Positions 8,778-16,612 of a stretch of DNA of 64,000 bases are shown one piece after another; position 1 is the first letter of the stretch, and each line of letters opens with the position of its first letter. The notes under the pieces were generated by a model. That model was not told where the DNA came from. It worked only from the letters and a program-made list of their open reading frames with translations, and searched no databases. Origin of the DNA: Methanosphaerula subterraneus (GTDB lineage: Archaea; Halobacteriota; Methanomicrobia; Methanomicrobiales; Methanospirillaceae); contig NZ_CP170508.1 of NCBI RefSeq assembly GCF_052055875.1, positions 2,170,001 through 2,234,000 of the forward strand, read 5' to 3'. The translations under genes and the position numbers were made by a program.

Positions 8778-9305
8778 ATGAACTCTGATACCATCACCTT
8801 CCGCCCGATCGGCGTGGTCCGGTCCCCCTTCACCGACCCGGTCGGGATGCCGATCCAGCCGGGCGGGGCACGGGGTATCCGCGGGGAGGTCGAAGTGGAC
8901 CCGGCTTTCGCAGCCGGCCTCGCCGATCTCGAAGAGTTCTCGCGGATCATCCTGCTCTACGCCTTCCACCGCTCCGAAGGATACCGGCTGCGGGTGGTCC
9001 CGTTCCTCGACGACTGCGAGCACGGGGTCTTCGCCACCCGGGCACCCCGCCGGCCGAACCCGATCGGCCTCTCCGTGGTCAGGCTCGTCGGGGTCGAGGG
9101 CTGTCGGCTGCTGATCGAGGACGTCGACATCCTGGACGGGACGCCCCTCCTCGACATCAAGCCCTACGTGCCGTCCTTCGACGCCTTCCCCGACGAGAGG
9201 ACCGGATGGTTCGGCCGGACCGTGCGAGAGATCCCGGATCTCCGGTCTGACGATCGCTTCGCCGGTGCCGGACCGGGTGAGTGTGAAGACAGGAGAGAGG
9301 TGTGA
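8778..9305 (+). CDS. trmO: TrmO/TsaA-type tRNA (N6-threonylcarbamoyladenosine37-N6)-methyltransferase
   Basis: 175 residues. Family marks are FRPIGVVRSPF at the N terminus, the EFSRIILLYAFHRSEGYRL segment, and the SAM-binding loop GVFATRAPRRPNPIGLSVV followed by VDILDGTPLLDIKPYVPSFDAF. TrmO methylates t6A37 of tRNA-Thr reading ACY codons; archaeal members share the fold, but their tRNA substrate is less certain. A GGAGG motif lies 9-13 nt before the ATG at 8778, better than the upstream GTG at 8724. Its stop lies within the start region of the methyltransferase that follows, so the two are probably co-translated. Confidence 0.9.
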   Translation: MNSDTITFRPIGVVRSPFTDPVGMPIQPGGARGIRGEVEVDPAFAAGLADLEEFSRIILLYAFHRSEGYRLRVVPFLDDCEHGVFATRAPRRPNPIGLSVVRLVGVEGCRLLIEDVDILDGTPLLDIKPYVPSFDAFPDERTGWFGRTVREIPDLRSDDRFAGAGPGECEDRREV

Positions 9306-9307
9306 TC

Positions 9308-10204
9308 ATGCAGCAGGAACCTGCCGGTCCCGACCCCTATGGCGACGCGATAGACTGGAATGCGATCTGGACGGCACGAAAGAAGCGGCACCTTGCTGTC
9401 CCCGGGTACCGCGAGGGCGAGGGCTTCTTTCAGCAGAAAGCGAACGTCGAGCGGTTCTTCAGGCAGCGAGCTTCCCGGAACCCCCGGGTCGAACGGCAGC
9501 TCGCCCGGCTCCGACCGCCGGCGGGGACGTCCGTGCTCGACATCGGCGCCGGCCCCGGGAACCTCGCGGTCCCGTTCGCAGAGCGGGGGTGCCGGGTGGT
9601 CGCGGTCGAACCTGCGGCGCCGATGCGTGACCTGCTCGCCAGAAACGCGGCCGATGCCGGGGTCGAGGTCGAGGTGATCCCGTCGGCCTGGGAGGACCTG
9701 GACCCCGCGCTCCTCGGCGGCCCCTTCGACCTCGTCATCGCCTCGTACTCCCTCTCGATGATCGATATCAGGGCGGCGGTCGAGAAGATGCACGCCGTCT
9801 GTTCGGGTGAGGTCCACCTCTTCTGGTTCCTGACCCCGCCCCCCTGGGGCCACGTGCTCCGGGAGCTCTGGCCGGCGGTCCATGGCGCGGAGTACCACTT
9901 CGAACCGATGGCCGGCTGCCTTGCAAACGTCCTCCTCCAGATGGGGCTCTGCCCGACCCTTGAACCTGATTTTGCGGGTGGCGTGCACCGCTATGGCACC
10001 CTCGACGAGGCCGTGGACGAGTTCGCCCACCGGATGAACCGACGCGGCGGCACGCACGACGCCGTCATCAGCGAGGGGATCCGGCGGATCTTTCGGCAGG
10101 ACGACGACGGTGCCTGGGTTCTCGACTATCCGAACTGGCACGCCCACCTCTGGTGGGACGCCCGCGAACAGACGATCCTGCCAGGGGTCCGCCCGATCTA
10201 TTGA
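9308..10204 (+). CDS. Class I SAM-dependent methyltransferase
   Basis: About 298 residues. Motif I is VLDIGAGPGNLAVPFAERG with the acidic end of strand 2 at VVAVEP; DLVIASYSLSMID is the motif IV/post-II region. The N terminus includes YGDAIDWNAIWTARKKRH, a helical cap seen in Methanomicrobiales relatives, and the C-terminal part is tryptophan- and histidine-rich (NWHAHLWWD). The methyl acceptor cannot be told. The ATG at 9308 lies just after a GAGAGG motif; a GTG at 9302 overlaps the TrmO stop and is an alternative. It overlaps or abuts trmO, suggesting one operon. Confidence 0.85.
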   Translation: MQQEPAGPDPYGDAIDWNAIWTARKKRHLAVPGYREGEGFFQQKANVERFFRQRASRNPRVERQLARLRPPAGTSVLDIGAGPGNLAVPFAERGCRVVAVEPAAPMRDLLARNAADAGVEVEVIPSAWEDLDPALLGGPFDLVIASYSLSMIDIRAAVEKMHAVCSGEVHLFWFLTPPPWGHVLRELWPAVHGAEYHFEPMAGCLANVLLQMGLCPTLEPDFAGGVHRYGTLDEAVDEFAHRMNRRGGTHDAVISEGIRRIFRQDDDGAWVLDYPNWHAHLWWDAREQTILPGVRPIY

Positions 10205-10224
10205 AGGTGCCGACCCCGGCAGTG

Positions 10225-12285
10225 TCACCGCAGCAGCCGGGCGTTGATCGCGACGATCACGGTCGAGACGCTCATCAGAACGGCGCCGATCGCCGGTGTC
10301 AGCACGATCCCCGCACCGTACAGGACGCCGGCCGCGAGCGGAATCGCGACCACGTTATACCCGGTCGCCCAGAGGAGGTTCTCGGCCATCTTCCGGTAGG
10401 TCCGCTGTGAGAGACGCATCAGGTGTGCGACGTCCCGGGGGTCCGAGCGGACGAGCACGATATCGGCCGACTCGACCGCGACGTCGGTCCCGGCACCGAT
10501 CGCGATCCCGACGTCGGCCTGCACCAGGGCGGGGGCATCGTTGACCCCGTCGCCGACCATCGCCACCCGGGAGTGCTGCTGCACCTCCCGGATCCGCTCG
10601 GCCTTCTCATGCGGCAGCACTTCAGCATAGAAGTCATCGAGCCCGAGGTCCTGTGCGACGGCCCCGGCCACGGTCCGGCTGTCCCCGGTCAGCATCATGC
10701 ACCGGTACCCCATCCTTTTGAGCTCGGTCACGGCCGCCCGGGCCTCGGGCCGGACGATATCTGCGAGCGCGAACGCCCCGAGGACGCGGTCGTCCTCGAC
10801 AAGGAAGACCACCGTCTCGCCCCGTGACCGGGCCCGCTGCACCCGCTCGTCAGCGACGTCGACCCCCTCGAGTGCGCCGGGACTCACAACACGGAGCCGC
10901 CTGCCATCGATCTCGCCCTCAACGCCGCGGCCCGCCAGGGCCTGAAAGTTCGTCACCTCAGGGATTGTAAGCCCGCGACCGACGGCCTCGGCCACGATTC
11001 CCTGTGCGATCGGGTGCTCGCTCAACCGCTCGAGCGCAGCAGCGGGGGCGAGCACCTCCTCAATCGAGAGCCCGGCCTGCGGCATCGTCTCCGTGACGCC
11101 GAACCGCCCCTCGGTCAGGGTTCCGGTCTTATCGAAGACGATGACGTCGAGGTTCCGGGCCGCCTCGAACGCCTGCCGGTCCCGGATCAGGAGCCCATTG
11201 CCGGCAGCGAGCGAGGTCGAGACCGCAACCACGAGCGGGACCGCGAGGCCGAGCGCGTGCGGGCAGCAGATCACCATCACCGTCACGGCCCGCTCGACCG
11301 CGAACGCGAGCGCTTCGCCCGCGACGAGCCAGCCGGCGAGCGTGACTGCGCCGACCGTCACGGCTGTCACGGTCAGGAGGAACGCGGCCCGGTTCGCGAG
11401 GTCCTGGGTCCGCGACCGGGACTCCTGCGCCTGGCGAACGAGTTCGACCACCTGTGCGAGGTAGGTCTCTGCACCGGTCGCGGTCACTAGAACCGTGAGC
11501 GCTCCTGCGCCATTGATCGCACCGCCGATCACCCGGTCGCCCCGGCCCCGTCGGACAGGTCGGGACTCGCCGGTCAGCATGGCCTCGTTCACATCCGACT
11601 CGCCGGCCGTCACCTCGCCGTCGACCGGAACCTTTTCGCCGGGCCGGACCAGGACGAGGTCCCCCACGACCAGGTCGCTGACCGGTACCTCCGCAATCTC
11701 GCTTTCACGGATGCGGTGGGCCTCGGAGGGCATGATCCGGACGAGCGTCTCGAGGGCTCGAGAAGCCCCCATGACCGACCGCATCTCAATGAAGTGGCCC
11801 AGGAGCATGATATCGATCAGGGTGGCGAGTTCCCAGAAGAAGCCCATGCCCGCGGTGAACCCGAGGACCACCGAGGCGGAGTAGACGTAGGCGACGGTGA
11901 TGGCGACCGCGATCAGGGTCATCATACCGATGCTGCGTGTCCGGACCTCCTTCGCAAACCCGGTGAGAAACGGCCACCCCCCGTAGAGGTAGATCACGGT
12001 GGCGAAGAGGAAGACCACGAACGCCTGTCCCGGGATCATGAACCCGACCCCTGCGAGCTCCTGCACCTCTGGGGTCAGGGCAAGGATCGGAATCGTGAGA
12101 ATAAGCGAGACGATAAAACGGCGCCAGTAGTCCGCGAGCATGGCCGCATGGTTGTGCCCCTCCCCATGACCCGGTGGTGTGATGCCCGTGCCTGGCCCGG
12201 TGTGGTGCGCCATGGTCTGATCCCCGGCAGCCATGGCATGCGACTCCCCCCGTCCCCCCGACGGGGGAGAGTGTGGGTTGGACAT
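10225..12285 (-). CDS. copB: CopB-type heavy-metal P1B ATPase (CPH motif)
   Basis: 686 residues. The N-terminal 50 residues are His-rich and disordered (HH, GHGEGHNH), replacing the usual Cys metal-binding domains. The transmembrane metal site is CPH at 341-343, the class P1B-3 signature of CopB. TGES is at 238-241, the phosphorylated Asp is D385 in DKTGTLTEG, a TGDS segment follows and the hinge is GDGVNDAPAL. It would export Cu(I)/Cu(II) or Ag(I) across the membrane. A TATA box (12312-12323) and a GAGGAGG ribosome site precede it. It lies downstream of a second metal ATPase on the same strand but has its own promoter. Confidence 0.93.
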   Translation of the reverse strand: MSNPHSPPSGGRGESHAMAAGDQTMAHHTGPGTGITPPGHGEGHNHAAMLADYWRRFIVSLILTIPILALTPEVQELAGVGFMIPGQAFVVFLFATVIYLYGGWPFLTGFAKEVRTRSIGMMTLIAVAITVAYVYSASVVLGFTAGMGFFWELATLIDIMLLGHFIEMRSVMGASRALETLVRIMPSEAHRIRESEIAEVPVSDLVVGDLVLVRPGEKVPVDGEVTAGESDVNEAMLTGESRPVRRGRGDRVIGGAINGAGALTVLVTATGAETYLAQVVELVRQAQESRSRTQDLANRAAFLLTVTAVTVGAVTLAGWLVAGEALAFAVERAVTVMVICCPHALGLAVPLVVAVSTSLAAGNGLLIRDRQAFEAARNLDVIVFDKTGTLTEGRFGVTETMPQAGLSIEEVLAPAAALERLSEHPIAQGIVAEAVGRGLTIPEVTNFQALAGRGVEGEIDGRRLRVVSPGALEGVDVADERVQRARSRGETVVFLVEDDRVLGAFALADIVRPEARAAVTELKRMGYRCMMLTGDSRTVAGAVAQDLGLDDFYAEVLPHEKAERIREVQQHSRVAMVGDGVNDAPALVQADVGIAIGAGTDVAVESADIVLVRSDPRDVAHLMRLSQRTYRKMAENLLWATGYNVVAIPLAAGVLYGAGIVLTPAIGAVLMSVSTVIVAINARLLR

Positions 12286-12311
12286 GGTTCCTCCTCGTAG
12301 TGGATTGAACG

Positions 12312-12323
12312 GTTAAATAAATT
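12312..12323 (-). promoter_or_regulatory. TATA box of the copB-like gene
   Basis: On the minus strand AATTTATTTAAC lies about 30-35 nt upstream of the ribosome site and start at 12285, consistent with an independent promoter for this ATPase. Confidence 0.5.
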
Positions 12324-12421
12324 CTGGTATCCCCCGTGGACCGTCAGAGCCGCCGTGCGGAAAAAGAGGTGAGCGGGTGGTGGTTGAAGCCGAAAGCCCC
12401 TGGTCCCTATCCGCCGGCCCG

Positions 12422-14341
12422 TTACCGCTTCACGACCCGCAGCCCGTTCCCCACCGCCATGAGTTCGGATGCTTCATGGAGGATCACGGCGATGGCCACC
12501 GACAGAACCCCGAGCAGGGCGGCCGGGATCATGATGGCCAGGACCACGAGGGAGAAGACGATGTTCTGGTTCCCGACCCCGACGGCCTTCCGACCGAACG
12601 TGATCGCCTCGGGGACCTTTGCGAGGTCGTCCGCCATCAGCGCCACATCGGCCGCCTCGATCGCCGCGTCCGTTCCGATCGTCCCCATGGCGATCCCGAC
12701 CGTCGCCGAGGCGAGGGCCGGCGCATCGTTGATCCCGTCACCGACCATGGCCACCGCACCGTACCGCTCCTTCAACGCCTCGATCGCCCTGATCTTCTCC
12801 TCTGGCCGTAGATCCGCCTGCACCTCGTCGATCCCGAGGTGGGCGGCGAAGGCCCGGGCGGTGACGGCATTGTCCCCGGTGAGCATGACGACCGGGATCC
12901 CCATCGAGCGGAGGCGGTCGACCATCCCCTTCGCTTCAGGCCGGACCTGGTCCCGGACCGCGATGATCCCCATCGGGGTCTCCTCAGTCCCGACGACCAT
13001 CACCGTCTTTCCCTCGATCCTGAGCTTCCTGAAGTGTTCGACCATCTCGGGGTCCAGGCCGGCTGCATGAAACGATTCAGGCCTCCCCACCATGTACCGG
13101 GTGTCGTCGATCACCGCTGCCGCCCCCTGGCCGGTCAGGGTGCAGAGACCTCTGGCTTCCAGGGCTTCGATCCCCGCCTCCTGCGCCCTCCGGATGATCG
13201 CCGTCGCCAGGGGGTGCTCAGAACACCGTTCCACGCTGTAGGCGAGGCGGAGCAGGTCGGCTTCACTCCCGTCTAGGGGGATGATGTCGGTGACGACCGG
13301 CGTCCCGGTGGTCAGCGTCCCGGTCTTGTCGAGGGCGACCGCCCGGATCTTTCCCAGGTTCTCGAGGTGGGCACCCCCCTTGATCAGGATCCCGTGCGCC
13401 CCGGCCGAGCCGATCCCGGCCGCGATCGCGATCGGTGTAGACATGACCAGCGCACAGGGCGCCGCGGCGATCAGGAGGACCACGCCCCGGACGGCGAGGG
13501 CGTCCAACGGCATGCCGAGGAGGGGCGGAACGACGATCAGGAGGAGCGAGGCGAGGAGGACGAGCGGCGAGTACACCCTGCCGAACCGCTCGATGAAGAC
13601 CTGGGTCTTCCCTTTCTGCTCCTGTGCCTCCTCGACCAGGTGAATGATCGTCGCGAGCGAGTTGTTCTCGAACGAAGCGGTCGCCCGGACTTCGAGGGCG
13701 CCGGTCAGGTTGACCGTCGCCGCATAGATCTGCGTCCCCTCCTCTTTCTCGACAGGAATCGACTCCCCGGTGACCGCCGCCTCGTTGAGGCTCGACCGTC
13801 CTCTGACAATGACTCCGTCGGTCGGCACACGGGCCCCCGGCTTTACGAGGAAGGTATCGCCCACCTGGAGGTGCTCGGCAGGGATCGTCCGCTCCTCTCC
13901 ATTCTCAAGGACGATGGCCGAGGTCGGTGCGAGATCGAGCAATCCCCGGATGGACGCCCGTGTTCGTGCGTAGGTGAGCTCCTCGACACCTTCGGCCGCT
14001 GCGTAGAGCACGACGAGGAAGGCCGCTTCCTCCCATAATCCGAGCACAATCGAGCCGGCCGCGGCGGCCAGCATCAGCATTTCGATACCGATCTCGTGCT
14101 CTTCGATCAGTTCTTCAACCCCTTCGCGTACCCAGTGATATCCTCCGATCGGGATCGCGAGCAGATAGCACGCCACCTCGATCTCCCGTGGAATGAAGCC
14201 GGCATGCATGAGGATGAATCCCAGGGCCGTGATGCCGGCCGCGATCAGTGCGTTGCGGAGCGGGGGATGGGAGTACCATACCCCGTCGTATGCCCCGTGG
14301 TCCCCGTCGTCATCGTGTTTGTGTGAGGATGTGTGTCCCAT
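12422..14341 (-). CDS. P1B-type heavy-metal ATPase, Zn/Cd/Co-like, with APC metal site
   Basis: 639 residues. A His/Asp-rich N terminus (SSHKHDDDGDHG) is followed by a TM bundle, TGES at 191-194, D338 in DKTGTLTTG, and GDGINDAPAL. The sixth-helix metal motif is A-P-C (294-296) instead of the CPC of ZntA/CadA. The last helix carries HEASELMAVGNGLR, like the Zn/Cd/Co class, which together suggest divalent metal export with modified ligand chemistry. Divergent from the HxlR gene at 14439, with a direct repeat between them. Metal specificity is inferred. Confidence 0.9.
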   Translation of the reverse strand: MGHTSSHKHDDDGDHGAYDGVWYSHPPLRNALIAAGITALGFILMHAGFIPREIEVACYLLAIPIGGYHWVREGVEELIEEHEIGIEMLMLAAAAGSIVLGLWEEAAFLVVLYAAAEGVEELTYARTRASIRGLLDLAPTSAIVLENGEERTIPAEHLQVGDTFLVKPGARVPTDGVIVRGRSSLNEAAVTGESIPVEKEEGTQIYAATVNLTGALEVRATASFENNSLATIIHLVEEAQEQKGKTQVFIERFGRVYSPLVLLASLLLIVVPPLLGMPLDALAVRGVVLLIAAAPCALVMSTPIAIAAGIGSAGAHGILIKGGAHLENLGKIRAVALDKTGTLTTGTPVVTDIIPLDGSEADLLRLAYSVERCSEHPLATAIIRRAQEAGIEALEARGLCTLTGQGAAAVIDDTRYMVGRPESFHAAGLDPEMVEHFRKLRIEGKTVMVVGTEETPMGIIAVRDQVRPEAKGMVDRLRSMGIPVVMLTGDNAVTARAFAAHLGIDEVQADLRPEEKIRAIEALKERYGAVAMVGDGINDAPALASATVGIAMGTIGTDAAIEAADVALMADDLAKVPEAITFGRKAVGVGNQNIVFSLVVLAIMIPAALLGVLSVAIAVILHEASELMAVGNGLRVVKR

Positions 14342-14376
14342 GATCGGTTACTCCCGGTGCTTCCGGTTTTTTTCTG

Positions 14377-14438
14377 ATAGGTAGTATTCGATTAATAGTC
14401 AATAAGGAGAAAAGTAAGGCACGGTATAGGTAGTATCC
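14377..14438. promoter_or_regulatory. Direct repeat ATAGGTAGTAT, candidate operator between metal ATPase and HxlR
   Basis: ATAGGTAGTAT is present at 14377-14387 and again at 14426-14436, 49 bp apart. The first copy is 36 nt before the ATPase start on the minus strand. The second ends just before the HxlR ATG and would cover its ribosome-binding region. The AT-rich stretch between holds likely TATA elements for both genes. Confidence 0.45.
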
Positions 14439-14843
14439 ATGAAGGAACCTGCTCAAAACGGGGATCTCTGTTTCTGCCCGCTCTATGGGATCCTCGATGT
14501 CATCGCAAAGAAATGGGCCCTCCTGATCATCGCGATCCTCGGCAACGAGGGTGAGAAGGGGTTCAACGAACTGAAGCGGGAGCTCGGCTGCATCGGGCCG
14601 AAGCCCCTCTCGGATACGCTGAAGAACCTCGAACGGATCGAACTGGTGAAGCGGACGATCATCGAGACCACCCCTCCGACGGTGCGGTATTCGCTGACCT
14701 CCGACGGCCTGGAGCTCCGGGGGCACCTGATCCCGATGCTGGCCTGGGTCTCTGAACGCGGCGGAACCGATATGCCGGGGTGCCCGATCCGTGCACGGGG
14801 TGCTCATTGTTCCATGGAACCGGCAGCAGAAAAGAGAGGCTGA
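14439..14843 (+). CDS. HxlR-family regulator, cysteine-rich, probably metal-responsive
   Basis: 134 residues with the HxlR fold: LYGILDVIAKKWALLIIAIL, GFNELKRELGCIGPKPLSDTLKNLERIELVKR as the recognition region, and a C-terminal dimer helix. Unlike the regulator at 7662 it has C11 and C13 at the N terminus (DLCFCPLYG), C51 in the recognition region and C115 and C124 near the C terminus (GCPIRARGAHC). These could form a metal site. Together with divergence from two metal ATPases this suggests control of metal export. Metal sensing is inference; oxidant sensing is also possible. Confidence 0.88.
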   Translation: MKEPAQNGDLCFCPLYGILDVIAKKWALLIIAILGNEGEKGFNELKRELGCIGPKPLSDTLKNLERIELVKRTIIETTPPTVRYSLTSDGLELRGHLIPMLAWVSERGGTDMPGCPIRARGAHCSMEPAAEKRG

Positions 14844-14911
14844 CCGTCTCCGGAGATGATGCTGTCGTCCGGGGGTAGATGGCTCTGGGTTGTACAGCGT
14901 AGCAGAGGGAT

Positions 14912-16612
14912 CTACACCGCCGGCAGGGTGAAGAAGAACGTGCTCCCCTCGCCGGGCGTCGACTCGACCCGGACCCGCCCGCCGTGTCGTTCGACGATCT
15001 TCTTGACGATGGCGAGTCCGATCCCGGTCCCCTCGTACTCGTTCCTGGTGTGGAGCCGCTGGAAGATCACGAAGATGCGATCGAAGAACTCGGGCGCGAT
15101 CCCGATCCCATTGTCTTCCACGGCAAAACGCCAGCACTTCCCCATACGCTCGGCCGAGATCCGGATCACCGGAGGCACGCCGGGCCGGTGGTACTTCAGG
15201 GCGTTTCCGACGAGGTTCGAGAAGACCTGCTCGAGCTGGGTTGCGTCGGCCATGACCGGTGGCAGGTCTTCCACGGTCACGGTCGCCCCTGCCTCACGGA
15301 TCAGGGTCTTCATCGTTCCGAGTGCGTCGGCCACGATCCTCTGCGTATCCGCCGGCACCAGCGGCATGGCCGACGTCTCGACCCGGGAGAGCTGGAGCAG
15401 GTCCTGGATCAGCATCTGCATCCGCTTCCCGCCCTCGATGATGAACCTGATATACTCATCCGCGTCCGCGTCGAGCCGGCCCCGGTATCGCTGGGCGAGG
15501 AGCTGGCTGAAGCTGACGACGCTCCTGAGCGGCTCCTGCAGGTCGTGGGAGGCGACATAGGCGAACAGCTGCAGTTCCTCGTTGCTCGCCTGCAGTTTCT
15601 CTCCATACTCCCTGAGCACTCCTTCAGCCTTCTTGCGCTCAGTGATATCATTGAAGATCGTGTAGACCTGGTAGGGCGCCGCCTCGCCCGGACGGAAGAG
15701 GGGCACGGCATCGATGCTGATCCAGCGGTACCCCTGTTCCCGGGGATTGTACACGCCCATCACCACATTCTCCAGTTCCTGTCCGGTTCGGAGGGCCACC
15801 ATCGCCGGATGCTCCAGGCCGGGGAACGTCGTGCCGTCCTCCCGGATCGTGTGATGCTCGGTATCCTCCGAGGTCAGGTTCGTGAACTCGGTCCGACTCT
15901 TCCCGAGGATCCGCTCGGCCGCCGGATTCATGGAGGCGATCCGGCCATCGGCGTTCTGGTAGACCACGCCCTGGAGCATCGTCTCGAAGAGGCTCTGGAA
16001 GTGCTGTTCGCTCTCGGTGAGGGCCTTGTTCGCCCTCTCTCTCTCGGTGACATCGCTGAATGCCAGCCGGATCCGACCGTCGCCGTTCGGCCCTGCCGGC
16101 TCGGCCCTTCCCTCCAGATGGGCATACCATCTCCGGTCCGGGGCCGGTCCCAGCAGCTGCAGATCGCAGATCTCCGTGGTACCGGTCTGACGCACCCGGT
16201 CGCAGAACCGGGTGAAGGGCGGGGTGGAGTCGGGGTGGAGGAACGCCCCGAACCGTCTGCCGATGAGGGACGGCCGGTCCGACGACAGCAGCAGGGACCC
16301 GGTCAGGTTCACCTCCAGTATGTTCCCCGTCGCATCAAGGGTGACATAGCCGACCGGGGCGAAGTCGTAGAGATCGATGAACCGGTCCCGCAGAACCTCG
16401 GCCTCCTGTCGTGTCTTCATCAGTTCTTCGTTCTGCATCTCCAGTTCGATCTGGTGCACCTGCAGTTCGTGGACCAGCCCGAGCGCCTCGTCGCGCGAAA
16501 GCAATCCGTCCGATAGGACCGGGTGTGCTCTCACCGTCTCCTCGGCCTGCTGGCGGAGGTTGCTTGCGTCAGGGGACCGTGTACCCAGTGATCCCTCGCT
16601 CTCCGGCTTCAT
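14912..16612 (-). CDS. PAS sensor histidine kinase
   Basis: 566 residues, no membrane segment. An N-terminal helix (about 40-75) is like the linker seen after CheB-CheR fusions. Two PAS domains lie at about 75-195 and 200-330. The HisKA helix has the phospho-acceptor H356 in VASHDLQEPLRSV. The HATPase domain spans about 455-566 with N box SNLVGNALKYH, DNGIGI, and GTGIGLAIVKKI. It looks catalytically complete. Its ATG overlaps the stop of the CheB-CheR gene by 4 nt (ATGA), so both are made from one transcript and probably work in one pathway. Confidence 0.95.
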   Translation of the reverse strand: MKPESEGSLGTRSPDASNLRQQAEETVRAHPVLSDGLLSRDEALGLVHELQVHQIELEMQNEELMKTRQEAEVLRDRFIDLYDFAPVGYVTLDATGNILEVNLTGSLLLSSDRPSLIGRRFGAFLHPDSTPPFTRFCDRVRQTGTTEICDLQLLGPAPDRRWYAHLEGRAEPAGPNGDGRIRLAFSDVTERERANKALTESEQHFQSLFETMLQGVVYQNADGRIASMNPAAERILGKSRTEFTNLTSEDTEHHTIREDGTTFPGLEHPAMVALRTGQELENVVMGVYNPREQGYRWISIDAVPLFRPGEAAPYQVYTIFNDITERKKAEGVLREYGEKLQASNEELQLFAYVASHDLQEPLRSVVSFSQLLAQRYRGRLDADADEYIRFIIEGGKRMQMLIQDLLQLSRVETSAMPLVPADTQRIVADALGTMKTLIREAGATVTVEDLPPVMADATQLEQVFSNLVGNALKYHRPGVPPVIRISAERMGKCWRFAVEDNGIGIAPEFFDRIFVIFQRLHTRNEYEGTGIGLAIVKKIVERHGGRVRVESTPGEGSTFFFTLPAV

